Assembly (NCBI RefSeq): GCF_007747655.1
Contig: NZ_CP036274.1
Coordinates: 1,860,001 to 1,924,000 of the forward strand
Source of the DNA: Anatilimnocola aggregata
Lineage (GTDB): Bacteria; Planctomycetota; Planctomycetia; Pirellulales; Pirellulaceae
Length of the DNA stretch: 64,000 bases
Reading direction: 5' to 3'
Position numbers and translations under genes: made by a program. The notes beneath the pieces were generated by a model. The model searched no databases. It was not told the origin of the DNA and was given only the letters and a program-made list of their open reading frames with translations. Shown one piece after another: positions 28,170 to 35,797 of the stretch. Each line of letters opens with the position of its first letter. The first letter of the stretch is position 1.

Positions 28170-28454
28170 TTAGTGTTTGTAGACTTTGTGCTGCGGGCGA
28201 CCGGAGAGGATTTGTTCTTTGCCCCAGTTGGTAACGTCGCGGAACGCCTGGCTGCGGATGAACTCGCCAAAGGCGTTCTCGTCCGACCATTCGCTGGTGA
28301 TCAGGTACGAAGCATCGTCGGCCACATCTTTCCACAATGTCGACGAAGTGTGACCCGGAGCAGCCTTGAGCGCCGTAATGACGGCGGCAAACTTCCCCTC
28401 AAAATCCTGTTGCTTGCCTGGAAGGACGTGATAGTTCATGCCGACAGTAATCAT
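28170..28454 (-). CDS. Antibiotic-biosynthesis-monooxygenase (ABM) domain protein
   Basis: ATG 28454 has GAGG nine bases upstream, which fixes the start. The 94-residue product is one ferredoxin-like ABM domain: MITVGMNYHVLPGKQQDFEGKF at the start, then GHTSSTLWKDVADDASYLITSEWSDENAFGEFIRS. Such dimeric domains include quinol monooxygenases and haem-degrading enzymes, and also many uncharacterised proteins. No cofactor is implied. Function stays open. Confidence 0.8.
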   Translation of the reverse strand: MITVGMNYHVLPGKQQDFEGKFAAVITALKAAPGHTSSTLWKDVADDASYLITSEWSDENAFGEFIRSQAFRDVTNWGKEQILSGRPQHKVYKH

Positions 28455-28607
28455 GGCTTGGCCTCGGAGTGAGCAATGAGAGAGAATGTGTCTTGTTAAC
28501 AAGTCCCGCATTCTACCGCAGCCTGCGAGCGCCGGGTTGCCCCTCTCGACCTTCGCAACGACAATGCGGATGGTCGCTTTCCGTTGTGCCTTTGCAGAAA
28601 TCTCTCC

Positions 28608-29405
28608 ATGAAACGCCCGGCTCGCATTACCGTTCCCCAACTGGTCCGCATGAAGGAAGCTGGTGAGGCCATCACCATGCTGACGGCCTATGACTATCCC
28701 ACGGCAGCGCTGGTCGATGCCGCGGGAGTCGAAGCGGTGCTTGTTGGCGATAGCCTGGCGATGGTCGTGCAAGGGCACGAAACGACATTGCCGGTCACCT
28801 TCGAGCAGATCAAGTATCACGCCGAAATGGTCGGCCGCGCGGTGCAACACGCGCTGGTCATTGTCGATCTGCCGTTTCCTACGAACCACCTGGGCGTCCA
28901 TCGAGTGATCGAACTGGCTGGTCAACTGCTCAAAGAGTGCCGCGTGCAGGCGGTGAAGCTTGAAGGCGGGGCCGATCAGGCGAACGTGATTGCCGGCCTA
29001 ACCACAGCTGGCATTCCTGTGATGGCGCACGTCGGTCTGCGACCGCAGAACGTCCACAACATGGGGGGCTATAAAGTGCAGCGCGACGCTGAACGGCTGA
29101 TGGCCGATGCCAAGGCGGCGCAAGATGCTGGTGCGTTTGGCATCGTGCTGGAATGCATCCCGGCCGAGGATGCCGCGTGGATTTCGCGCGAACTAAAGAT
29201 TCCCACCATCGGCATTGGTGCTGGCGCGCAGTGCGATGGTCAGGTACTGGTTCTGCACGATCTGCTCGGGCTCACGAATGGTTTCGTCCCCAAATTCGTC
29301 AAGCAATATGCCGACCTGCGCAGCACCATCACCGACGCCGTGACCAACTATCGCGATGAAGTCCGGGCTGGGAAGTTCCCGACGAAGGAACAAGAGTTTA
29401 AGTAG
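28608..29405 (+). CDS. panB: 3-methyl-2-oxobutanoate hydroxymethyltransferase
   Basis: The product from ATG 28608 is 265 residues, the usual size. Conserved parts are TMLTAYDYPTAALVDAAGVEAVLVGDS near 23, VKLEGG near 113, VMAHVGLRPQ near 136 and PTIGIGAGAQCDGQVLVLHDLLGL near 200. The metal-binding Asp residues (VGDS, IVDLPF) and the catalytic Glu (ECIPAE) are present. It makes ketopantoate from ketoisovalerate in pantothenate/CoA synthesis. No panC or panD is next to it. Confidence 0.94.
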   Translation: MKRPARITVPQLVRMKEAGEAITMLTAYDYPTAALVDAAGVEAVLVGDSLAMVVQGHETTLPVTFEQIKYHAEMVGRAVQHALVIVDLPFPTNHLGVHRVIELAGQLLKECRVQAVKLEGGADQANVIAGLTTAGIPVMAHVGLRPQNVHNMGGYKVQRDAERLMADAKAAQDAGAFGIVLECIPAEDAAWISRELKIPTIGIGAGAQCDGQVLVLHDLLGLTNGFVPKFVKQYADLRSTITDAVTNYRDEVRAGKFPTKEQEFK

Positions 29406-29478
29406 GTGAAGCAGGGAGGAAGCGAGAAAGGGATGAAGGGTTGAAGAGAGAAAATGCGGTTCGACGTTCTCTTCATCT

Positions 29479-30069
29479 CTACCCCTTCGTCCCCTCCTCC
29501 GCAAACGGATCCTCAATATCCGCAGGCAGCGGAGCATCGGCGGGGGATGTCTGCACGAGTTGAGCCGGCTCGAAAGGGCGATCGTCGACGCGGACGATGA
29601 GGCGCTGGGTAGAAATCTGTACCACGATAATCGGCTGCCCAGCTTCGATGCTCGCTCCTTCGCTGATGGCGTCATAGTTGTGCCCTTCGACGTGTACGAT
29701 GCCGCCGGGCAGCATCAGGCTCTTCGCCACACCCCGCTTGCCAACCAAGGCCTGCAAGCCGCGATAGGCGACGGTCTCGGGCAGCACTTCATCGGCATGC
29801 GATGGGCGGGGAATAAGAATCAGTTTGCCGATTGCCGTCTCGGGCCAGTAATGAACGGCTGCAAACAGCACTCCGGGGACAAGTACCATGATTCCCAGTA
29901 AAAACACCGCGCCGGTATTCGAGCCCGACATAAACCCCAGTACGACGGAACCAATCAGCGACAGCCCACAGAGCAGGCCCAACATGCCCCCCGAGGGAAC
30001 GAAGAATTCGAGCACGAGAAAGAAGAGCCCGAGAGCCAGCAGAATGAGTGCCCAAATGAAATAGTCCAT
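29479..30069 (-). CDS. Short NfeD-family membrane protein
   Basis: This 196-residue protein has four hydrophobic helices in the first ~75 residues (FIWALILLALGLFFLVLEFFVPSGG, then GLLCGLSLIGSVVLGF, then VFLLGIMVLVPGVLFA). A C-terminal OB-like domain follows (LVGKRGVAKSLMLPGGIVHVEG, then IVVQISTQRLIVRV). NfeD proteins work with membrane-associated proteases and flotillins in membrane quality control. It follows the long NfeD gene by 18 bases, so they form an operon. No flotillin gene is seen downstream within the window. Confidence 0.82.
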   Translation of the reverse strand: MDYFIWALILLALGLFFLVLEFFVPSGGMLGLLCGLSLIGSVVLGFMSGSNTGAVFLLGIMVLVPGVLFAAVHYWPETAIGKLILIPRPSHADEVLPETVAYRGLQALVGKRGVAKSLMLPGGIVHVEGHNYDAISEGASIEAGQPIIVVQISTQRLIVRVDDRPFEPAQLVQTSPADAPLPADIEDPFAEEGTKG

Positions 30070-30087
30070 ACCGTCGATTCTACTCGC

Positions 30088-32328
30088 CTAAGTCACTTCG
30101 CGCACCAGCACGCGGCTCCCGATGACATCGGTCACGATCACGCTCGCTCCCTTGGGGATCATTTCGCCCGCACTGACCACGTCGACCATTTCGTCGCCGA
30201 AGAGTGCTTTGCCCGACGGGAAGAGTGCCGTGGTCGTTTGACCCCGCTTACCAGCCAGATGCGCCCACTGCACCAGTTGTTCGCGCTCCAGCCGCTCTTC
30301 GAGTTCTTCGTTTTGTGGTGGCTTCAGAATCATGCGATTGAAGTAGGGCGTATCGGGCAGAAACCGCCGAATAGCTGCGATCGCCGCAATGCCGCCCGTG
30401 ATGCCCACCACCAGAATCGTCAGGGAGATCGGCATCTGCTGCAGCTGATAAGTATTGCTAGGCAGGATGAATGTTTGGCTAGCGAGCACAATCGAAGAGA
30501 CAATCATCAGGCCGCCGCCCAGCCCAAAAATAAACGTGCCGGGAACGACGAACAGTTCGATCAGCACGCAGACGATACCACCCAGGAACAGGCAAATCTC
30601 CAGCCCTGTCGCATTGCCGTGCAAAAACTGCGACCAGAAGTAAAGCACAAAGCAAAGGAGCGAAATGAACCCCGGTAGCCCCAGCCCCGGCGAGGAGAAT
30701 TCAATCATCAGCGCAAACATGGCGACGAAAAGGAGCATTGCCGAGATGCGTGGGTCTGACAACCATTCGACAGCTGCGAGGGCCCAGTTCGAACGGACGG
30801 CGGGGAGTTCCCCTTCGAGATGATACAGGCTCTTGAACTCTTCCTGATTCTGCACCACGTGCGTCGCGAGACCGGTCTCAACCGCTGTCTTGGTATCGAG
30901 CCCCCGCGTCAGCCGCAGCGCACTTGCGCCGCGCTGCCAATCTTCTTTGTCGGGCAAGGTCGACCACTCGGCGGGCGATAAATAGAGCGTCTCGGCCAGG
31001 CCGACTCGCTGATATGGCCAGACTTCGGTGGTCGAATCGATCATCGCAAGTGGCAGCGACCAGTTTCGCTGGCGCTGAGCGGCGATCTGTTGCAGCGGCG
31101 CTTTCACCGCCTCGCGCTGGCGGGCGGTGAAGGTGGCATCACCTGGTCCGCCGAGGATGACACTATCGCCAACGATCAAATCGTCGCAGGCCCAGGCAAT
31201 CAGTCCAGAATCGGCAAGTGCTTGCCGCGGCACGAACGCGACCGTCCGCACTTCTTTGTCGAGTTGGGCGAGAAACGAAGCGAGTTCGATGCTCTCGTCG
31301 AGATTGCCGCCGCCACTCGTGATGAAGATGCACAGCAGGTTGAAATCGTTCTTCTGCCGATGATCTTCCACCACGCGGCGAATCCAACTCACCTTCTGAT
31401 TTGTGATTGGCCCGTCCAGATCGACCCGTATCGGCCGCCAGCCATCCTCGGGCATCAGCGGCGCGCGCAGGGCAGACGGAGCCAGGTTAAGGGCCGTCGC
31501 CAGCGACTGTTTGTCTTCGGCCAGGTGCGTGGCAAAACCGTGATAGCGCATCTCGGTGCCGTTGAGCGAATGGGGTTCACCCGAGCGAAAGATGGTTTCT
31601 TCTTTCTTGACCACGCCCTGCGCTCGCAGTCCCGCGAGGGCCTCGGCCGCTTCATAGCGAACGCCGTCGGTCGTCGAGACTTTGAAGACTTCAAGTTCGG
31701 TATCGAGCATGCCCAGCGCGACCGCGGCCGGCACGGTGCGGCGGCGGAGCGCGAACTCGCGATAGGCTCCGCGCATTGTGTCGTCGAGCAGTTTTTCGTC
31801 GACGCCAGCGGAACCAAATTCCGCCTCTTTAGCCATCACAATTTGTTCGCAGGCCAGCACCGGCAGCACCGCATGACCCTGCACCGCGTGGGGCAGATAG
31901 GCGACCGTCTTGACCTGCGCCAGCGATTCAGCCACCAGGAACTTGGCCAGCGAATGTGCGCGGCCGAAGTCGCTCCCCGTGCCGGCGGTATCAGGGGCCG
32001 AGCGAAACTCCAGAACCAGCGTCGGCCGTTTGGCATCTTTGGGAAAACGCTTCAGCGCGCGGGCGATCTGGCTTTGCACCAACTGATCGGCATTGCCAAC
32101 CAGGGGCAGGGGAACTTGAATCAGCACGGCCGCGGAATTGGCCGGCTTCTCGCCGGCCTCTTTAGCCGGCACCGGCTGATCGTTTTGGGCTAGCAACGAG
32201 CTGGCTTGATGAGAGCCCGCAAGACCATAGCACGATAGCGACAGGAGCCCGAGCAACGTCAGCATCCGGGCTGTTCGCCAGCTACCATTCGGCCGCGCGA
32301 GCGCGGGTTGATAACGAGTCTTTTGCAT
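30088..32328 (-). CDS. Long NfeD-family protein with two ClpP-like domains, probably without the catalytic serines (746 aa)
   Basis: ATG 32328 precedes a signal peptide (MLTLLGLLSLSCYGLAGSHQASSLLAQ). Residues ~60-210 and ~295-430 look like two ClpP/SppA-type domains. The second has FITSGGGNLDESIELASFLA and ALADSGLIAWACDDLIVGDS, matching the NfeD protease pattern AISAGALIALACDEI, but alanine stands where the nucleophile is expected; in the first domain (HAVQGHAVLPVLACEQIVM) that place is glutamine. About five membrane helices follow (~495-650), then an OB-like C-terminal domain (GKRGQTTTALFPSGKALFG). It may be a scaffold rather than a protease. Alignment is by eye. Confidence 0.78.
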   Translation of the reverse strand: MQKTRYQPALARPNGSWRTARMLTLLGLLSLSCYGLAGSHQASSLLAQNDQPVPAKEAGEKPANSAAVLIQVPLPLVGNADQLVQSQIARALKRFPKDAKRPTLVLEFRSAPDTAGTGSDFGRAHSLAKFLVAESLAQVKTVAYLPHAVQGHAVLPVLACEQIVMAKEAEFGSAGVDEKLLDDTMRGAYREFALRRRTVPAAVALGMLDTELEVFKVSTTDGVRYEAAEALAGLRAQGVVKKEETIFRSGEPHSLNGTEMRYHGFATHLAEDKQSLATALNLAPSALRAPLMPEDGWRPIRVDLDGPITNQKVSWIRRVVEDHRQKNDFNLLCIFITSGGGNLDESIELASFLAQLDKEVRTVAFVPRQALADSGLIAWACDDLIVGDSVILGGPGDATFTARQREAVKAPLQQIAAQRQRNWSLPLAMIDSTTEVWPYQRVGLAETLYLSPAEWSTLPDKEDWQRGASALRLTRGLDTKTAVETGLATHVVQNQEEFKSLYHLEGELPAVRSNWALAAVEWLSDPRISAMLLFVAMFALMIEFSSPGLGLPGFISLLCFVLYFWSQFLHGNATGLEICLFLGGIVCVLIELFVVPGTFIFGLGGGLMIVSSIVLASQTFILPSNTYQLQQMPISLTILVVGITGGIAAIAAIRRFLPDTPYFNRMILKPPQNEELEERLEREQLVQWAHLAGKRGQTTTALFPSGKALFGDEMVDVVSAGEMIPKGASVIVTDVIGSRVLVREVT

Positions 32329-32615
32329 GGCTCCACGTAGCACCGCGGCGGGCACCTTGACTGGCAGCACGGCGAACGACCAGCAGCAAAGCCCGGGCGT
32401 TCGCAAGTTCACAGTTCGGGTAATTATAGGCTGCCTGGGCTCGCAGGCGAGCGGGCAAACCTGTTCACCCGTTATTCGTCGACTGCGGGCCGCTATTGTC
32501 CGGTCAATCCCCACAATGCTAATGCGGCTGGTAGCTTCGGGTTGCGCCGCTCGCGGTCACCCACGTTAGCCGATCGCTGTTTCCCCGCTGGTGAAGATCG
32601 GGCTAAGATGGAAAT
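32329..32615. other. Divergent promoter region
   Basis: This 287-base gap separates the diverging long NfeD gene and the tandem lipoprotein operon. No gene or clear motif was found. Promoters for both operons must lie here or just inside it. Confidence 0.35.
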
Positions 32616-33158
32616 ATGACGTTGCGGCTGCTGCCAGTGTTGTCCGGCCTGTTCCTGCTGCTAACCCTGGTTGGCTGCAGTTACTCACCGCTGCCTACCC
32701 AGGTTGCGCAGGCAACGCGAACTGCGCCCGGTGAAGGCAATGCAACTGTCAACGAAACAACTTCGCCCGCAGAAAGCCAGCCTCCCACGACCGAAGCCAT
32801 CACTTGGGAGCGGCTTGATATTGGCATGGAGCCCGATTCCGTTTATCAACCGTGGATGCTCAAGGAGCAGGTGAAGGTGCTGGAAGGAATGCCCGTGCGA
32901 ATCAAGGGTTACATGCACGGGGCTCTCTTCCAGAAGAACAACATTCGCACGTTTCATCTGCTGCGTGAGGTCGACTGTCCGTTCGGTCCCGGTGGCCAGG
33001 CCCACCATGCGATTGAAGTCGAATTGCAAGGCTCGCTGCGCACTTCGTTCACCAAAGACGAACGGACGATTGAAGGTATTTTCAGCGTCGTCCCGGTCAA
33101 AGGCGAAAACGGCAACACCTGGTCGCTCTATCGCATTGCAGGAACTTCCATTCAATGA
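32616..33158 (+). CDS. Lipoprotein, DUF3299-like (first of a tandem pair)
   Basis: The 180-residue product starts with a lipoprotein signal ending in LTLVGC, so it should be lipid-anchored after cleavage before Cys21. A Pro/Thr/Ser-rich linker follows. The folded part (~65-180) reads IGMEPDSVYQPWMLKEQVKVLEGMPVRIKGYMHG, then HLLREVDCPFGPGGQAHHAIEVEL, and ends in GNTWSLYRI. It resembles the DUF3299 type of periplasmic protein, of unknown function. Its last four bases (ATGA) overlap the start of the next gene, which encodes a paralogue. Confidence 0.8.
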   Translation: MTLRLLPVLSGLFLLLTLVGCSYSPLPTQVAQATRTAPGEGNATVNETTSPAESQPPTTEAITWERLDIGMEPDSVYQPWMLKEQVKVLEGMPVRIKGYMHGALFQKNNIRTFHLLREVDCPFGPGGQAHHAIEVELQGSLRTSFTKDERTIEGIFSVVPVKGENGNTWSLYRIAGTSIQ

Positions 33159-33874
33159 AGCTCAACTACTACGCCACGCTCGGCGTCACCGTCTGTTCGC
33201 TGGTCATGTTCACCGGCTGCCCGGTGACTCAGGCGACTCATGAAGGCAGTCGCTTAGAGCCCGTGGTGGTCGAAAATTTGCTCGTCGAGCCCGCAGCCGA
33301 CAATCAGCCCGGCGATGCTCCCCTCGCGCAGTCCCCTGCGGTCGTTGCTCCCACAACTCCTGCTGAATCTACCGGCGATGCGCTCACCGCTGCTGAGCCA
33401 GCCAAGGAAGAGCCAAAACCAGACGAGCCTAAAAAGCCAGCCAGCGATGCGAATCCGACGGTTCGTCCCAAGGCCGACCGCACGCCGCGCAAAGCTGGCG
33501 ATCCGATCAAGATCACGTTCGACAACATCATCATCGGCATGCAGGCCGATATCGCCTATCGTCCTTGGATGCTCAAGGACGAAGTGAAAGAACTCGATGG
33601 TCAGCGGGTGTCGATCACTGGTGTGATGTGGGGTGCCGAATTGACGCGGAAGCTCGATTCGTTCGTGTTGCTCCGCAACAAAGAGTGCAAGTACGGCCCC
33701 GGCGGCCAGGCCGACCACCTGGCCAAAATCGAACTCAAGCCTGGCACCAAGACGACACTCACGGCAGCGACCGTTCGCGTCGAAGGTGTATTGCGCATCC
33801 AACCCGAGACTGGAACCGACGGCAACACCTGGTCGCTCTACGTCATCGACGATGCCAAGGTCACGGTGCAGTAG
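33155..33874 (+). CDS. Lipoprotein, DUF3299-like (second of a tandem pair)
   Basis: It is translationally coupled to the previous gene through an ATGA overlap. The signal ends in VMFTGC (lipobox). The linker is longer here (about 90 residues, Pro/Ala/Glu/Lys-rich). The folded part follows the neighbour closely: IGMQADIAYRPWMLKDEVKELDGQRVSITGVMWG, then LLRNKECKYGPGGQADHLAKIEL, then GNTWSLYVI. The pair therefore arose by duplication. The shared Cys in EVDCPFGPGG/KECKYGPGG might bind metal or form a disulfide; this is conjecture. Confidence 0.82.
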   Translation: MKLNYYATLGVTVCSLVMFTGCPVTQATHEGSRLEPVVVENLLVEPAADNQPGDAPLAQSPAVVAPTTPAESTGDALTAAEPAKEEPKPDEPKKPASDANPTVRPKADRTPRKAGDPIKITFDNIIIGMQADIAYRPWMLKDEVKELDGQRVSITGVMWGAELTRKLDSFVLLRNKECKYGPGGQADHLAKIELKPGTKTTLTAATVRVEGVLRIQPETGTDGNTWSLYVIDDAKVTVQ

Positions 33875-34243
33875 TGCCAACGTGTACAGGTAACAGTAGT
33901 GGTGTCACTCCAAAAGTCTTGGCACCATTCGGCCGGAATATTAAGCATCGCATCGAGTCCAACCGCGTTCGCCGTTCTTGAGCGAGCGGGACTGCCACCA
34001 TTCGTGTGATAGCTATGCTAAGCGTGCTGGGCGAACGGGGACGGAAGGTTTCGATTGCGAGATCACTGAAGAGGGCTTTTGTCTTCTAGGTAGTTTCTGG
34101 ATGAAGTGGCAAAGCGGCATCGGTAGCGAACGAAAGCGGATTGCCGCAACTTGCTTCTGAGCCGAGACTTCGGATGGGAGTTTTCTTAGAATCGATTCTT
34201 TAATCCTCGTAGTGCCTGCCAAAGCACCTTCAGGTTTCTTCCC
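33875..34243. other. Gap without recognisable features
   Basis: I see no supported gene, hairpin with T run or repeat in these 369 bases. Short open frames here lack ribosome sites and family resemblance. Confidence 0.4.
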
Positions 34244-34477
34244 ATGAAGTTTCGTTACTCTTGGCAGGAGGTTGAGGTTCCACCTCGCCTCGAACTGGTC
34301 GACAGGGTTTGCAAGAACTCGGTCGCTCTCGTGGTCTTCGATCCAGAGACACAAACCTGGGAATGGACTCGATATACCACACCAACGTTGCACGGTGCCC
34401 CGGCGGCCTCGGGTTCTACGAGTCAAGGGCCAAGTGAAGCCATGCGGCAAGTGCTCGAAGGTTTGCGAGATGCTTAA
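34244..34477 (+). CDS. Small hypothetical protein (77 aa)
   Basis: ATG 34244 opens a compact frame: MKFRYSWQEVEVPPRLELV, then VALVVFDPETQTWEWTRY, a low-complexity Gly/Ser/Thr stretch, and a helical end EAMRQVLEGLRDA. There is no signal or membrane segment, so it is probably cytoplasmic. No family is recognised and the ribosome site is weak (AGG about 14 bases upstream). The well-formed alternation of strands and a helix makes it more likely real than not. Confidence 0.45.
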   Translation: MKFRYSWQEVEVPPRLELVDRVCKNSVALVVFDPETQTWEWTRYTTPTLHGAPAASGSTSQGPSEAMRQVLEGLRDA

Positions 34478-34520
34478 GCCTGGAAGCGAAAGGCATTGTT
34501 GAAGTCACCGGAGTTGTGAG

Positions 34521-35759
34521 TTAAGACGGCTTGCCTGGTGCGCTGGGCCAATCGGCGGGCTGATAAGCAATGTCGAGATAGGGCGTCTCGATGGGCTGCG
34601 AAGTGGCATAGCTTTTCATCGCGGCGTTGATGATGCCGGTGGTGAGTAGAGTCCGCTCGACGGGATAAGCTGGCCTGCCGGTACGAACCATCTGCTCGAT
34701 GGCTTTGAGCAAGTACCCGAAGTGACCGAAGGGGGCTTCGTTCTGCACGGCAAACCAGGTGGCTACCGGTTTGGGCTGTCCCTTAAGCTTGGCAGCAAAG
34801 GAAGAATTCCGCGTGACGCCATTCGCCATCGCGACGGTGGCGCGGAGACCGTCGCGATACTCAATCAGGTAGAAGGCGGCCCTTGAATCGAGCAGTTTTT
34901 CCGGCTCTCCCTTCTTTTCTTCCGGCGTGGTCGCGAGCGCCGCATCGAACAGTTCTCGCGACCAACGTCCCGCTTTTTGCGCTGCCCAAATCGCATCTCT
35001 CTTCACGACTTCAATTCGCCTGACGCCCGTCTCGCCACCTCGACGCCGTTCGACCATGCACTGCAAAACCTCGACGGCATGAAAGCCGTAGCTTTCGAGC
35101 GACGAATAGCCAATGGCGAGAGCTTCTTCGATTTGACATTCGCGCTCGAGTACCAGTGGCGGCAAGCGCCAGGCAACTGGCAACGACGAACCAGCCATGA
35201 AGGGGAACTTCATTTCGCGCGCGGTTTTTGCCATGTGCTCGGCATCGGGCCAGTTGTAGCTCAGGTGCTTGTCGTTGAAGACGGGGACCACCTTGCCGAC
35301 ACGCTTGAACGTCTTCACCACCTCGTCGAACAGTCGGCGGCGCGGATACATCTTCTGGCCGGTAACGGGGTCGTTCGGATAGTTGCCGTGCTCGCCCACA
35401 ATCAGCACGCCGGAGACGGCCAGGTCATCGCTGCCCAGCGTGAGGGCTTCGTCAATCGAGCGAGCCAAGCGAAAGCCATGCTTTTCTGACAGCCCGCGGC
35501 TCAGATCCCGCGGATGCTCTTGCTCGACGAAGAGCGAAGTCAGTTTTAGATCGGGCCCAGGGCCGCCATCGTGCTCATAGCCCGATACGATCTTCGTGAA
35601 GATCACGTCGGCGTGATTGTTGGGGCCATAAGTGGTGGTAATTCCGGCGACGGGGAGTTTCGCTTTCGGCTCCACGGCAAACGCCAATGGAGCTGCGATG
35701 CCAGCTGCCATGCCAGCTGCGATGGAAGTTTCCAGAAATGTGCGTCGCGTGGAATTCAT
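34521..35759 (-). CDS. Tat-exported Gfo/Idh/MocA-like protein lacking a clear nucleotide motif
   Basis: ATG 35759 gives the N-terminus MNSTRRTFLETSIAAGMAAGIAAPLAFA, a twin-arginine signal. The mature part starts VAGITTTYGPNNHADVIFTKIVSG, where the cytoplasmic family would have GxGxxG; that glycine motif is not visible. The C-terminal third (YPVERTLLTTGIINAAMKS) resembles Gfo/Idh/MocA dehydrogenases. Planctomycetes carry many such exported relatives of unknown function. It lies 38 bases after the PQQ/cytochrome gene on the same strand, so they are probably co-transcribed and act together outside the cytoplasm. Confidence 0.65.
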   Translation of the reverse strand: MNSTRRTFLETSIAAGMAAGIAAPLAFAVEPKAKLPVAGITTTYGPNNHADVIFTKIVSGYEHDGGPGPDLKLTSLFVEQEHPRDLSRGLSEKHGFRLARSIDEALTLGSDDLAVSGVLIVGEHGNYPNDPVTGQKMYPRRRLFDEVVKTFKRVGKVVPVFNDKHLSYNWPDAEHMAKTAREMKFPFMAGSSLPVAWRLPPLVLERECQIEEALAIGYSSLESYGFHAVEVLQCMVERRRGGETGVRRIEVVKRDAIWAAQKAGRWSRELFDAALATTPEEKKGEPEKLLDSRAAFYLIEYRDGLRATVAMANGVTRNSSFAAKLKGQPKPVATWFAVQNEAPFGHFGYLLKAIEQMVRTGRPAYPVERTLLTTGIINAAMKSYATSQPIETPYLDIAYQPADWPSAPGKPS

Positions 35760-35797
35760 GGAGATACATCCCATCCGATGGCGCTCAACCAGTGCAA

